DNA of 64,000 nt from Aselliscus stoliczkanus (lineage: Eukaryota; Chordata; Mammalia; Chiroptera; Hipposideridae), in NCBI GenBank assembly GCA_033961575.1, contig CM066732.1, positions 92,991,187 through 93,055,186 of the forward strand. Direction: 5' to 3'. The notes under the pieces were generated by a model. The model searched no databases and was not told the DNA's origin. It was given only the letters and a program-made list of their open reading frames with translations. The translations under genes and the position numbers were made by a program. Below, piece by piece: positions 33,646 through 47,019 of the stretch (position 1 is its first letter; every line of letters begins with the position of its first letter).

Positions 33646-35866
33646 ACTTTCCATTTCTAAACCAAAAATTCAGCATTGTTTGAAGTTTAGTTTATGACTT
33701 GAATGGAAAGTGCTTTAGGACTCGCAGTGTGAGCAAATGAAACACACAATAGGTGCCTAGTAACAACATGGACCGGTGAATAAACGCATAGGCTATTTGG
33801 TCCCTTTTGAGAAGTCAGGTTCACCCAGCAAACACAATGCAAGCTTTTGTAGACTTGTAACAAACTGGTTAAAAGTAATGGACATTTTTCTGAAAGCTAT
33901 AACAACAGGGTGTTAAAAATGTTCACTCAAAATTATCATTAATATATGTCTTTTCTGCACAGCTGAAAATTAAACAGTGCATTCATGATAAATGAAATCA
34001 AAGTTCACGACTCAGTTTCCTAGATTTCACCATTAACAGAAGCAAAAATAACATACTAATTTCTGTCATATGAGAATTAACACTTAAAAACATTCCACAT
34101 TATCAATAAATTCATGCTTCATTTTCACAAATGGAGTTTGTTTCAATTCTCAGCTGTTGGATGATGATTTGACTTGTAGCAAAGGCAATGTAATTGGGTA
34201 ACAGCTGAGATGCGCTTGTTTGAGTGGGGCTGAAAGATCCATTGCAGGATTTCCGAGAGTGTGAATTACAATTCCAATGATATCAGAAGCAACTAATTCT
34301 GTTCTTTAGAAGTGCGGACATAAAAGAAGTTTGAGGTTTTCTTATTTGGAGCTTTAATTGAGGGCTAGGTTGTAATTCATTTTCATCCCTGAGTGAGTGG
34401 TAAAAACATACACAGCAGGTAATTCACACCACCTCAAAAACTGTTGGTGCCGTAAGAAGACTAATCAGGGGAAGCTTCCAGTAGCAAATTATCAGCTACA
34501 AATTAAAAGCTTGCCTCATCCTTGCTAAAAGCAACCTTCCTTTTCACCAACATACACATGTGAATATTAGTAACTGTTAGATTGCAGCATGATGGGAAGG
34601 TTAGGGGTCCTACCTGCTTGAGTGAAAGAAAACCTTGGAAAGCTGTGAAATAAACTAGACTTCAAACAATGCTAAATTGTTGCTTTAAAAATGAAAATTC
34701 ATTGTAATCCCAGGTAGTGTGGTGTTTAGTCTGAGAATGGAAATGTAATGTCACACACAAAGTAGTAAACTTAAATTCCAAATGGAATTTGAAACAGTTT
34801 GCATGTAAGCCTCTCTTCTTGAACCATATTCCTCAAAATAAGCACAAAGAACTGATGACAATAAGAACTAATTAAATTGCTGATGGTATTTAATCTCAAA
34901 GAAATGAAGAAGGATGGTGAGATAAAAATTCTTTGATTTTTGTAACTTTAAGCCATAACCACAATGTAATTTAAAAGTATATTTTTAGCATTTAACCTCC
35001 TCCGTGATTTTTGCTTACATGGTGTTGAAAATTGTTTCAAGAAAGTGGCAAAGTTGCAACAATAATACAAAAAGAGCTCAAAATGGCTGCAAATATCTGA
35101 TAAATATATATTCTATATACATAATTATGTCATTGGTTTAAATGACAATAATTGCAACTTTTGGACTAGAGAACCAGTTTTAGTTCCATCTTTCTCCAAA
35201 CAAATCTGTTATAAGAGCAATATAGGCATGAGAACACAAATAGTAAAAAATATTGTGCTTTATTTGGGCTAATTTTCTAACACCACAAATCTTGACTATT
35301 GTAATTCAGAAAATCAAGAGAAGAGAAAAAAAAATACCTTGTGAATTAGCCAAGCAAACTTTCCTTTCAAAAAAAATACACCTTGTTTTTAGAAATATGT
35401 GGACCCACAGCAAATCTATGTCCTGCCACATTACTTTGTTTTTCAATCAAGTGCCCCCATCTTTAAAGGAGGATACCTAAAGAATCTTTCTGGAAAACCA
35501 TATAAATTACTCAAGAGTTGCTGAACTGAATTCCTGAATGCCAAATTTCAATCCTGAAGGAAATTTAAACACTATCATTGAAATCTCTGGGGGAGGTGAA
35601 GGAGGTGGAAAGGAGAGGTTTAAAAACGGAAATCTTAAAATAGCCTTGTGCACCACTGCAACACTCTAATAATCAGCTAGTGAGTCTTACTTTTTTAAAT
35701 TCATAGAGATTTGATGCATACTGGACTCTGCTTGGTAACATGTATATGGACCTGAGTTTATCTGTATAATTTCCTAGGATTCTACCTTGAGAATCACTTC
35801 TAGACAGGCATGGATATATTTCTGACTGGCTGAATCACAGAAATTCATTCCAGTGCATGACTGGGA

Positions 35867-35868
<2 letters not shown>

Positions 35869-35920
<52 letters not shown>
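35869..35920. repeat. (GT)n microsatellite
   Basis: About 26 GT units without interruption. Confidence 0.97.
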
Positions 35921-35922
<2 letters not shown>

Positions 35923-37732
35923 TCAGCTTAAGTTACCAATATCTCTTTATTTGAGGCAAAATCATCATAAATGAAGAACGCTTAGCTTTTTTCAACAGTT
36001 CTCTTATGATTTAGGACCTGGCTGTTTTGTCCAGTTATACTTAAAGAAACAAATTTTCAAAGGGCTTCCTCTAAGTAAGGCAGAGTGTTCTGTAGACAGG
36101 GTCTTCTTGGGAAATTGTGTGTTTGTCAGGAAAATACGACCAAAATCTTATCAGATTTGTAATCCCAATTTTCTTTTCCGAAGGAATTTGAGGCGGACAG
36201 ATGTCCCACCATTAGGTGTGTGCAGTGGCTTATGTGATGTCCAACCACAATTGCCATTGAGCTGGTGCTTATAGATTTGGCCTCCAGTGGCAGCAGAAAA
36301 GAAAACAATCCAGGGATGTCCGCCTTTCTCCTTTTTAAGATCTCTGAACATTTCTCAGAAGAGTTAAGTGATACACGAGTCTTATTAAATCTATTAAGAT
36401 AACTGTTTGATGTGTTACTCAATAGATGAAACACAAAACTGTTCTTTAAGAATCAGTTAAATTGCTTGACAGAACAACACATTCATACATCAGCCCCTTC
36501 TTTTGGTTCCAAAGTGCAATTTATGGGGCTAAACGAAAGTAAATGTCATACCTTTAATTTCATAAAAAGTTATGTACAAGTCTATTATTCCAAATAATCA
36601 CATAACAGGGAACAGCTACCTTTCTGCTCAGTGGGGTGCCATTTTATAGACTTTAAAATTTGCTAAGTTCAAGCAGCTTTCGTTCTAAATAATACATGTG
36701 CTAAATATGTCACATTAAAAGTGCCTTTGGCATGTAAATGATCCGTTTTCTCATAGAAATGCTTTTAAAAGAATCTGAGCCCTTTTTTTTTTTTGAAATT
36801 CTAAGTGCATTGAATTTCATTGTCCTACAGAACCATGCAGAGTTGAGCGAAGTGAACTGCAGGGACAAACCAGCCGTTGTCAGCCTGTGTACTTATGTAT
36901 CATTTGAACTGTCAGAAGTATACAGAGTTCTATTTGCTTCAACATTATTTTCTGTTCCAATCCTGGAGACATTTTCTCTTTCGCTCTCTTATCCGCTCCC
37001 CCCACACACACACACACACACAATCCCCCCGGAACCCGGAACTAAGTGTTCATAGGGAGTTCCAGGTCGAAGAAGTTCGTGATTTACTGTTTAAACATAA
37101 GGCACGTGTACGAACAAGTTTCCTGTGTATTCACTTAATTCTTCCAACTCTTTGCTATGTCTTATGAACAATAAACTGATCTTTTATGAGTGATTTAAGG
37201 TGCTTACCCACCAAAAAACGAATTCAAAATTCTTGTGCATAATATGAATAAAATGGAAAGAGTAATTTCTCCTCTTGCAGCTTCACTATACTGCTAAATA
37301 TAGAGACGCCTTCCCAGCCGGACGTGCAGCCTACTAAAGGAGAGTCGCTCAGAACCTCTGGATTGATTACCCCCTGCTTCCTCTGTAATGCCATCTAGTA
37401 GAATTTGATGATATCAGCTATCTTCTGCTTTTAGAGATCTTTTTGCTCTTACTTATTAAAGTAGAGCAATGTGAATGTAGCTTGATGTTCATTATGCAGT
37501 TTCTAGAAGTTATTTCTCATGGACTACTTAGCTTCAGCGTTCTCCTAGAATTATAACTTCGCCATCCCTTCCTCATATAAAGAAAAAAAATGGCTTAAGA
37601 AAGAACTCAGAAATGGTATGTGTCAAAGGCCCGAGATCAATTAGAAGTCAAGGAGTTGGTTTTATAGTAGGATAAATCATACTACAACCATTAAATTTAT
37701 TATTTAAATAAATAAATATTTAAAATATGAGT

Positions 37733-37920
37733 GGGGCTGCCAAATTTAGCAAATAAAAATATAAGACACCCGGTTAAGTTTGAATTTCCGATAAATAAAT
37801 AGTATTGGAGCATAAGTATGTTCCATGCGGTATTTGCAACATGCTTATAATAAAAAAGTATTCACTGTTTATATGAAATTCAAATTTAACTGGACATCCT
37901 ATAATATATCTGGCAACTCT
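37733..37920. mobile_element. Palindromic non-autonomous DNA element remnant
   Basis: The two halves are imperfect reverse complements: GGGGCTGCCAAATT on the left pairs with ATCTGGCAACTCT on the right, and GGTTAAGTTTGAATTTC pairs with GAAATTCAAATTTAACTGG. The palindrome centre lies near 37828. This matches an old mammalian hairpin-like repeat I recognise by sequence but cannot name confidently. Confidence 0.7.
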
Positions 37921-38369
37921 AAATATGAACCTGGTTAAAAAGTCTAACTTCAATAATGCAATACAAACCTTTTACATAAACAAATCTATTAATGTCTGTG
38001 ATTTAGGCAATGATTATCCATTACATCTACATACTTTACTCACTCTGATACCAGTGTATATCTTTTAGGTTTAGGAATGCATTCCTAAAACAATAGCTTA
38101 AAATGCTTTAATTTAATATAATTAGCTAAGAATGCAGACGGGAAGATGCAGTAAGAGAAGAGTTGCCTTTTATTTGTTCAACTGGGATTTGAAATAGTGC
38201 ACATTTGTCTGCTTTGTGGTTATCAAAATGATTTCTGTCCTAATTTTCTCCATTTTTTTCACTTAAATATGTTTATATGAAAACTTGTTTCCTCTAAATG
38301 TATGACTGGATTTCAATTTAATAGTTAAATAACCTATTCTATTAATGAGAATTTCTTTTAGGAAGAGGG

Positions 38370-38560
38370 CTTACATTTATAAGCATTATTATGAGACGTG
38401 TGCTTTAATTTTTTAACTTAATCATCACATGAACCCTAAAAGCTAAATCCCAATTGTTATCCTCATTTACAAAGTTAGCACAAGTTACAGAGCTCCTACG
38501 GACAGTGGGATGATTGGTGGCCAGGCATAACTGAATGGCAAAGTCTGTATCTTTCCACTC
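38370..38560 (-). mobile_element. Possible MIR SINE
   Basis: It has the order TTACATTTATAAGCATTATT, TTAACTTAATCATCACATGA, TTGTTATCCTCATTTACAAA and CACAAGTTACAGAGCTCCTA, similar to reverse MIR with heavy divergence. Confidence 0.5.
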
Positions 38561-39017
38561 TGAAAGATTGCTTCAGAGTAGTTGGCTAACACTTATTTCC
38601 TTCTGACTTTTACAAGAAAAGATTAGACTTGGGAAAACCAAGATGGGAACATCAGGATATGAGTCTTGCCCTGACTCAACACCTTTAACAGGAATACTTA
38701 CTTTTCCTCCCGCTATTCTTTGGCATACTTAAGTGGGTCAGTTAATGCAAAATTTTGCTACATTCAGGTCCTCAGAAAGAGAACATTTCTTCCTACATTT
38801 TTTTCTTCCTTTTAGATTCAATTTCTATAATGTAGAATAGTAAGAATTAAATACCCATGGAGCCCAGTTTTGAAAGAAAAGTCTTAAACCGTGTCTCCAT
38901 TAAGCCTGTAACTTGTGCATAAGCCCCAGAAGCTACTTCTTTGGACCAGTCCCCTCTACAGCCACTGGAAATTATTCATTAGCATTCACAGTGCGAAAAA
39001 TGCATGAGTAACACCAC

Positions 39018-39035
39018 TGCATTTTGCAAAATGCA
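39018..39035. other. 18-bp perfect palindrome
   Basis: TGCATTTTGCAAAATGCA is fully self-complementary and lies in the repeat-poor stretch, close to an octamer-like ATTTGCAT at about 39092. It could bind a POU or C/EBP-type factor as a dimer, but this is speculation from motif shape. Confidence 0.5.
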
Positions 39036-41374
39036 ATTTTTGGCAGGTTGACTAAAATCTTGGCAAGCATTACCATTTTCCCAAAATGTATTTGCATATA
39101 GGCTTACTGATTTTTATTAATCTATCTGGACTCTCTCCAAATTCTCCTCACCCCTAAACTTAAATAGAGCACTTCAGTAAAGGTTTCTCATAAAATTAAA
39201 AAGCATTATGAGAACAGGTGGAAACATGAAACTAGCACTTTATGTATTATAAAAGAAAAGCTCTAAAACGCATTCAGAGGCATTTATTTACTGTGTTTCT
39301 AAACGTGCATTTATTCTTGATAAAGTGGGAGTGTTTTACAGGTTACCAGAAAGAAAATCTTTCTAGAGAGTGATTCAAGGCATTCTAAGAGAAGGTTACA
39401 AACCCTAAGAAAGTTCTGTGGGAGATGAAAAAAAGAGAAAAAAAGAGGCACTGTAATTTTTACTTTCATATCACCATCAATCACTTAAAGATTATGAGGT
39501 AATACACACAATTCACAAAATTGATCTGAAAATATAACATATGCTATGATATAAATATTACATATGTATATTCTGTTTGTTATGCCACTAAGCAAACAGG
39601 TATACAAAAAAATATTGACAAGCAGGTATGTTTGCTCTTTCTCAACTATATTTACAAAAGCAAACAGAACTGAAATAGGTTGAAAAGACTTTAAAAATAA
39701 GACTCCAAATCTTTTTCTACAAATCCTTTGATCGTGTAAAGAGAAACAATGCACAAAATCCACCACGATGCCAGTCTTGTTGCCCCCAACCCCATTGTGA
39801 CGCCATCACATCTGTCCCACCCGCCACCCTGACGAGGACAGCTTTTGAGCAATGCAGAGAATATGTGAGAGGGTTAATTGAACTGATGGCGTTGCTGACC
39901 TTATGAAAGGCAATGTTACATCTCTCCTATGTGTCTGAAGATTTTAATTGCATGGAAGTTCTCTTTGGATATAGTTTCCAGATCCATCGTGAAATGGTGG
40001 AAATCTTTTGCTTTCAATAATTTTCCTTACAAAGCAGTTTGCCAAGAGATAAACAGGACAGAATCTCTGGATTTAAAGTACTTCTGTGTGTTTTTTGAGA
40101 AAATACTGTACCGCTTTATGATTTGTCTTTTGAAAATATTGTCTAATTTTTAAAAATGTCTTGCATAAATGTTTTCTATAATTCATTTTCTATGTTCAAA
40201 GACTCTAAACAAGGTTATATTTTTTAATTAAAAAAGGTAAGTGCAATAATACATGTAGTCAAATCTACAACATGGATAAGAATTTAAGCACAAGAAATCG
40301 TGGATTTTCAGAGAGATGGTAATTTCTTTTGCATTCCTGAATGCTCAACTTGCTCTCAAGTCCAAAAGTAGATTTGCCCTTTGAGAAAAAGAGTAAATGT
40401 ACTCATAAATAAAGTTACGTGTGTAATTTTTATATGTTAAATAGAGCTTCTGTGGCCAAGAAAAAAAATAAAATGACTGCGGCATTTGGAAGTTTGAACA
40501 TTGATGGGATTTCTTTTTTTCACTAAGCTAAAATTAACCTCAAGTATATTATCATGCAGTTACCAAGACATCAGCTTTATTATTGCAAAATGCATTGCCC
40601 TCCCTTAATAAGGGTGGCATTTATGAAGCCCCAGAGTTAATATAAACTGCAGCAAAAAGGACTTAAGTCAGATCTAAAGGATAATTTCCTGCCAGCTTGG
40701 ATATCAGTAGGTTCTTGAGAGAGTTTATAAAAGTCTACCTTTAGGAGAATTTTTGTCTGGGTACCATTGCTTGGGCAATCATATTTTCAAGCTAGGACAT
40801 GACCCATATTTCATTAAGTTCCTTTAAAACACATAATTCAAGAATTGTTGGGTGACAGCAATGGGAAGAGAATATGTAAAAGAGTTACTTTTCATTCCTA
40901 AAAAACATGTGGAGAGCCTGATGTCAAAAAATATTTTTCGCATAACTTCAAAACAATAACATTTTCCACTTGATCCTAGTTAGTTGATGTGACCAAAAAA
41001 AAAAAAAATTCAAATAGAAAATAATCCTGCAACATTATATTTTCTTTTCCTTCCTTTGAATATCTCAAAAAATAATTGGTGAACTGTGAGAAAACTTTCA
41101 GGTTTTCAAGTAGGTGCTTAAGATGACATTTTTACAGAAAAAAAAAGAAAAGGAAAAAAAAGAATGCCCACCAATTTCCAATACTTAAGTGAATGTAAAA
41201 CTCGAACTCTGTCACCTTGTAAAGGATTTCAGGTCCTATTTGAGATTGAGTACCTTTTCAGTTTTAATATTACATAAAGCCCAGCATTGTATAAAAAGAT
41301 AACATAAGATTTCAATAGTCCCATAGATAGTAACTAGAGCAAAACTAGAAACAAACTAAGTGGGCATGTATTTT

Positions 41375-41489
41375 TTTTCTTTTTTTTTTTTTTAGAGGGC
41401 CATGTCACTGGCCCTCATATGTGGGACCCGAACTGGGGCTGCTGGCTTTCCAAGCCAGTGCTTAACCACCGTGCCACTCGGCCAGCCCA
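41375..41489 (-). mobile_element. tRNA-derived SINE (bat type), reverse orientation
   Basis: A T-rich tail, AGAGGGCCATGTCACTGGCC, GTGGGACCCGAACTGGGG, TTCCAAGCCAGTGCTTAACC and GTGCCACTCGGCCAGCCC. The target duplication CATGTATTTT occurs at 41365-41374 and 41490-41499. Confidence 0.93.
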
Positions 41490-41941
41490 CATGTATTTTG
41501 AGGAAAGACAATGGGGTAAAATGGAATAGAAGGCACTGAATTAGGATCCCTGGTTGTGTGACTGTGAATGTATTATTTAATGTCATTGAGATTCAATTTT
41601 CTCATTGATAAAAATGAATGCTGGGGTTTGTTGTTGTTGTTCTTCTTCTTATTATTATTATTATTTATAATTTTCTGTTTTAAAGAACAAAGAAAGTTAA
41701 GTATCGCAGCTCCTCAAATAACATCATTTCATTCTACATCATTTTGTTCTAAGGTTGATGAGATGCCATAGGCACTTAGCTCTTGTTTATACCAATCAGC
41801 CTGTGGTAAATCTGGTTTTGTCTTATGTCGTTTTGTTTCAAGTTGCAGAACCTATCGATGACTTTAAGTGAGGACTTACTGTAAATATCTGTCTCTTATC
41901 TGCAATTTGGAAATTTTTCTGAAAACCAAAAGTGTTTTGTA

Positions 41942-42048
41942 GGGCCGGCCGAGTGGCGTGGTGGTTAAGCGCTGACTTGGGAAGCCAGCGGCCCCGGTTC
42001 AGTCCCACATGTGAGGGCCAGTGACACTGCCCTCAAAAAAAAAAAAAA
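41942..42048 (+). mobile_element. tRNA-derived SINE (bat type)
   Basis: GGGCCGGCCGAGTGGCGTGG, TTAAGCGCTGACTTGGGAAG, CGGTTCAGTCCC and GAGGGCCAGTGACACTGCCC, then a poly(A) tail. The perfect 14-bp duplication AAAAGTGTTTTGTA flanks it (41928-41941 and about 42049-42062). It lies only 450 bp from an oppositely oriented sister copy. Confidence 0.94.
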
Positions 42049-42062
42049 AAAAGTGTTTTGTA

Positions 42063-43920
42063 ACTCATTTGGTGGTAACACAGATCTGAGCTGATATGAA
42101 TGTACATGCATTGCACTGCTAAATATTAATGTACGATTATGGCTGCTACCCAGATGCCATTCAAGGTGCTAGCATTGTATAAGGTACATATACTATATTC
42201 AGTTCCTAAAATCCAAAAATTGTGATTCTAAAACATATCTTACCTCAAGGAATTTTGATACAGGGGTTAAGGGCCCATGTGGCTACTAGTAAACCATTCT
42301 GCTTTCCCTGGCCTTTTAGGAAATTGAAATATTTAAGTCAAAGTTAGGTAAATGATTAGAGCAGCTTGACCTAACTTCACCTAGGTCATCTGTTAAATTC
42401 TTCATTTCAAATGACTTTACAATGGTGAGTTATAAAGGTGGGAAAGAATAAAATTACTTACAAAAATGTGATTAAAGAGATCTGAAAATCAAAACAGTTT
42501 AAGTAAACGGTTGGACAATATGTCAAAAAAAAATGACAAGATGTTGTAGGAGTAAAGCTGGCAAGTCGTTAGAGCACACTGATATGGTGTCTGGAAAGAA
42601 GAGGCTTCTCAAAAACAAGCTTATTTTGAATCTGACTACAACAGGATTTGTATTTACATATTCTCTTAAAGTCCTTATCAACAAAACAGACCTACTAGCA
42701 CCAATCATGGATTTTTCTATCACAGCGCTGTTAAGGATGAATGAATGTGTTTAAAGAAAGGTGTGTTGATAGCAGTGAAGTCCCCTTCTGCCCAGTCCTG
42801 AATAGGCTTTACTCAACTAGACAATTCCCATTTTTTTAGCTAATAAGAGTAATACTACTTGGCTTGAGACAAAACACAAAACAAGGAAGGGTTTAGACAC
42901 CTGCAGTCCCTGAGGTCTTATAACAAAGGACAGGAATTGCATCTCCTGAGTCCTGGCCTCATTCTTACATCAATGATTATGTTCAACCTCCCTAAATCCC
43001 TTCAGTGCATCGCTTCATTTCTTATTCTCAACTGTTGTGTCATGAGCACCTGCCAAGTTTCTCTTACATTCCTCTTGGGTGAATTTTCAGGCAGTTTCCA
43101 AAGTATTTCCCTTTTGTGATAAGGATTCTGCAGTGTATTTCAGGTAGAGGCATTTAAAATCCCACTTATAATTGTTTGAAATCTTCCCTCATTCAAGCTG
43201 TCAGAGTTTGACAGCCCCGGTTCTGTTGTTATGCACTATTAAATGGGAGCTGCTCTCCAGCCTAGGGGTACCTCTCTTTTCAGTGGTGAGAAAATGGGTG
43301 AAGCTTATTGGAGACCCTTGGGGAAGGCAACACCATATAAATGGGAGTTTCAGCAGGAGGAGTGAAAGCAATAAGTCTCTTTCTGAAAGCTCAAACCTAC
43401 AAAAATTTTTAAATGTGTTGACAGTGTTGCATTTCTATTTCTGAGTTGCAAAATAACTTTAAAGCATGCAATTTTATAGGTCAGGAGATGAGAAAAGCAC
43501 ACAGTGTGTTTGTGTTTTAAGTTTGGGGTTTTCTTTAAAAGCCATAGAACAGTAAATGTTTTGAAGACACTAAATATTTTCTGCATTTAGGTGAGGTGAA
43601 GAGGGGTGGGGGTGAAGATACAATGGCTTTCTATCTGATTTCTATTTCTGATAAATACCCTAATGACTTCTGCTACAAGATGCAGAGGTCGTTAGAGAGC
43701 AGTATTACTAATCTAAATGGAAACAAATTTCAGCTCGGGCCAGTAATTTTTCTTAAAGCTTGTAAACACATTGTATCCAATTACCTTGATATGCATTACA
43801 TGATAAGAGCAATTACAAAATATCTGGAAGAACTGATGTTCTGAGGGAAGTTATTTTAATTTATTCACACCTAGATACTGAGTTAGAATATGAGATATAC
43901 TTCCTCCAGCAGTTCTTTCT
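42063..43920. other. Unassigned sequence
   Basis: No gene or repeat recognised. Scattered short open stretches on both strands lack domains. Confidence 0.4.
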
Positions 43921-43924
43921 TCTG

Positions 43925-44600
43925 GAGATATGCATTCATTTATTGACTCATTCAATAAGCATATCATTAGGGTTTTTCAAGCACTGTGCTAAAACAGGTA
44001 CAACAAAGAAGTGTGAACTCTATCCTAAAGAGCTGGCACTCTAGTAGAAGAGATGAAGCTTATACATAAATGATGGTAAAAGTATAAAATGGAATAAGCA
44101 CTGTAAGAGGGGTACAAGCTACTCCTCTTACAGAAAGCCATTTGCAATGAAGAGAGCATTTCCAGCTAGGGAAAGCTTCTGGGAAGAGGTTAACTTTCAG
44201 CTAGACCTTAACTTTGAATTTGGGGAGCAGGGATCAGGAAAAGAAGGCACACTTGAAAGGGAGAAAGCAATCCAGGCTGATTGATGGTGTTCAGGACAAG
44301 ATCAGGAAGCACAGTGCATATACAGGGAACAAAAGACAACATAGTGTGGACCAAAACTAGGGACTATAAAGGTGAGTGGAGGCGGAGAGAGCTGGGATAT
44401 AGCAGACAGCCAGGCCATGGGGGAAGCATGGAAAAGTACAAAGCTAAGGAGTCTGAACTTTATTAACAGGCACTGGGGAACTACTAAAAGTTTTTGAGAA
44501 TAAAATGATATGAGGATATTAAGATTAATTGGTCAGCAGTATGATGGAAAAATGGAAAAGGGGAAAGAACTGAGGCAGGAGAACAAGCTAGGCAGCCAGT
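43925..44600. mobile_element. Possible ancient LINE/L2-L3-type remnant
   Basis: The order resembles a widespread old mammalian repeat: CATTTATTGACTCATTCAAT, AAGCACTGTGCTAAAACAGG, AGAGCTGGCACTCTAGTAGA, GCTTCTGGGAAGAGGTTAAC and GCAATCCAGGCTGATTG. The family name and the strand cannot be given confidently. Confidence 0.35.
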
Positions 44601-46020
44601 CGAGGTGAGGACAAATGAAGGGATGAGCCAAAACAGTAGCAGAAGTGGAGTGTGCGGTGGGTTTTAGAATCTGAGATCCCAGCATGGTGGCAGGCCGAGC
44701 TGAGAGGAAAGGGTAAGTGGAAAGGGAGATGGTGAATACACAACAAATATGTGGGAAACGATGAGTAATGTCCAGTGAAGGTGGAGGCAGGGTGCAATGG
44801 GAGCAGGCTGGATTTCATAAGTAGGAAGGAGTGCTGGGAATCAGCTAAAAATGAGACCTGGGAGCACAATCATGGATTTGACATAGAAGGGAAAATGTCT
44901 AGAACAACCAATGTGAAGAGTAGCTTAGAGAAGACTCTAGGAAAAGAACGTGCAGATTGTCAGACAATTGAATATACCTCACTCAGAGTGGTAGCATGAA
45001 GTGGTACTAAAACTTATAAAGAAAGTGGGTAAATAAGGCCATGGTAGGTAAGAAATTCCAACAGAGAAACTCTGTGGAATCAATATAGACAGCTCTGCTT
45101 AAAATGGCAACATCCTGAAAGTCACAATATGACAAAATTATTGGACGGTCTGGTCTAAAGGAAGTGAAACTGTTTCATGTAAGCTTCCCACATTAAAGAA
45201 GCTAAGTCAATGTATGCATATATAAAATATATACACACTTTAAATTATTATACATGCATATATAAAATAGAGCAAACCTTGCTTCACTATTAAGTAACAC
45301 ATATTAAGTGACTCTGGCACACAATACACATTTTCTTCCCACATAAACTCCCTGTTCACAGACAGGTGTCACAAACAGACAGGTGGCCAGTGGAGAGCAG
45401 TGGCGATGAATTGTGAAGTGCTCTGTACAAACACTTGCTCAAAGAGAGAAATGGAAGGGAAACGCCTTCCTCCTCATCACAGAGTAGACACTTGTCTTCC
45501 AACTCCAGGGGGTAGGTTCATCAATGTAAACCCATCCCATTGGAAGTGAAAAGAGCTGGCCCTCCATTGGTTTCTCTACTCTTGGTAACTATAGCTTTCT
45601 CCTCACAGTGTAAACCTACCATATTAGAAGCAGAAGGAAAGGGCTTAGCCCTCCACTGCACGCTTCTTAGGAGACGGGAATGACTATTTTCAGGAAGACT
45701 TAAAATTTCATCAAGTATAATGATCGTAAGAGAGAGGATGTAATGACTATGCATTTGTGTTCTAAAAATACACATATGGCATCTTATACAATAGGCTGTA
45801 CTTTACTTTTGTGGGATGCAGTTGTTTTTCTTTTTAAAGCTGCTATTATACAAATAGGTATCAATTGTAAAATTCTTTCCTACACCTAACTGTCCTCCTT
45901 CTGGTCCCTGTGACCTCCAGTGCACATACACTTTTTTGACATCACTGTTAAAAACCAGGAAAAGAAAAGAAAAAAAGCTTTACATTTTCCAGTTTTGACC
46001 CCTATAAAATATATAATGAA
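44600..46020. other. Unassigned sequence
   Basis: No recognised gene. A short AT-rich tract with two ATGCATATATAAAAT-like copies lies near 45210-45270. Confidence 0.4.
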
Positions 46021-46022
46021 AA

Positions 46023-46743
46023 TAATTATAAATTATATATTTAGGGCCAGGATACACTGACTCAATCCACATGTGGCAAGTGAGAATATTGTTACCAACA
46101 AATAAGTCCACTGAGACACAGGCATCAATTTAATAGGTGGTCATGACTCAGTGTGGTCCTGGGAAAACAGGTGCTGGGCATGTGGGTACCTTCTATGGAG
46201 TGTACCACACACACAGACGTGTGTGTGTGCCCTGACACACTGGGGCTTATTAGTGTCTTGAAATAAGAGACAGAAGAAAGAGAGCTGGAAGCCAAAAAAT
46301 ATCAACCAAGTTATACTTAAAGAAAACCTGAGAAGGGAAAACACCTATTAGAAAAGTCGTCTGCCTCTCTCTGAGAACGAAAAGGTTAGCTTAACAGATC
46401 TGGGATGCTCCAACCTGCACAATGTCTTCAGGCCTGGACCTTGGTCTCCAAGGCCTGGCTCATCGTCCTGGTTGGAAACACTTTGCAAGCATTGCACACA
46501 TCCTTGCTCAGAGAATTCAGCACTAGCCCTGTGACCCCACTGGGACAGGACAACTTGAAGCTTGATCTTGGTTTCTTCTGAACTCGGCCCTATGCACCTT
46601 TTTCCTTTGCTAATTTCAATCTGTATTCTTTCACTGTAATAAACCATAACTGTGAGTATAATTGCTTTCTGAGTTCTGTGAATTCTTATAGTGAAACATT
46701 GAACCTGACAGTGGCCTTAGGGAGCCCCAAAACACTCTCTAAC
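46023..46743 (+). mobile_element. Probable solo LTR of an endogenous retrovirus
   Basis: The 3' part reads CACTGTAATAAACCATAACT, GAGTATAATTGCTTTCTGAG, TTCTGTGAATTCTTATAGTG and AACCTGACAGTGGCCTTAGG, then CCCCAAAACACT and a CA end. This is the polyadenylation signal and R-U5-like layout of a mammalian LTR. The 5' boundary near 46023 is a guess. No gag, pol or env remnants are attached. Confidence 0.5.
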
Positions 46744-46919
46744 ATTTTTTTATTCCCCTTTCCTGCTTTATTTTTTCATCATAGCACTTAACACTACTGA
46801 AATTATTCAATTACATTATGCATTATATTATGCCTTATCATATTATACACATTTTTCATATTGTATCAATTATACTCTCCTCCTGTGCCTTCCCCCTCAC
46901 ACATACACAATTAAATGTA

Positions 46920-47015
46920 CATGGCTTTGAGGATACATACTTGGTCCTTTTCACTGCTAAATCTCTAGCAATCAGAACAGGACTAGGCACATAATAGGTA
47001 CTCATTAAATATTTG
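46920..47015 (+). mobile_element. L2/MIR-type 3' end fragment
   Basis: TTTTCACTGCTAAATCTCTAG, ACTAGGCACATAATAGGTAC and TCATTAAATATTTGTGGCAG match the shared L2/MIR 3' end. It is short and diverged. Confidence 0.55.
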
Positions 47016-47019
47016 TGGC

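Larger units (their letters stand above)
33650..41370. other. Repeat-poor stretch, no gene recognised
   Basis: About 7.7 kb in which I recognise only a (GT)n tract (35869-35920), a palindromic DNA element (37733-37920) and a possible MIR (38370-38560). Short open stretches have no domain. The lack of visible insertions could mean constraint (distal regulatory DNA) or simply old, unrecognisable repeats. Confidence 0.45.

Noticed and set aside
44588..44999. Overlapping open stretches on both strands near 44.7 kb
   Set aside because: They fall in or next to probable old repeat sequence and contain no known domain.
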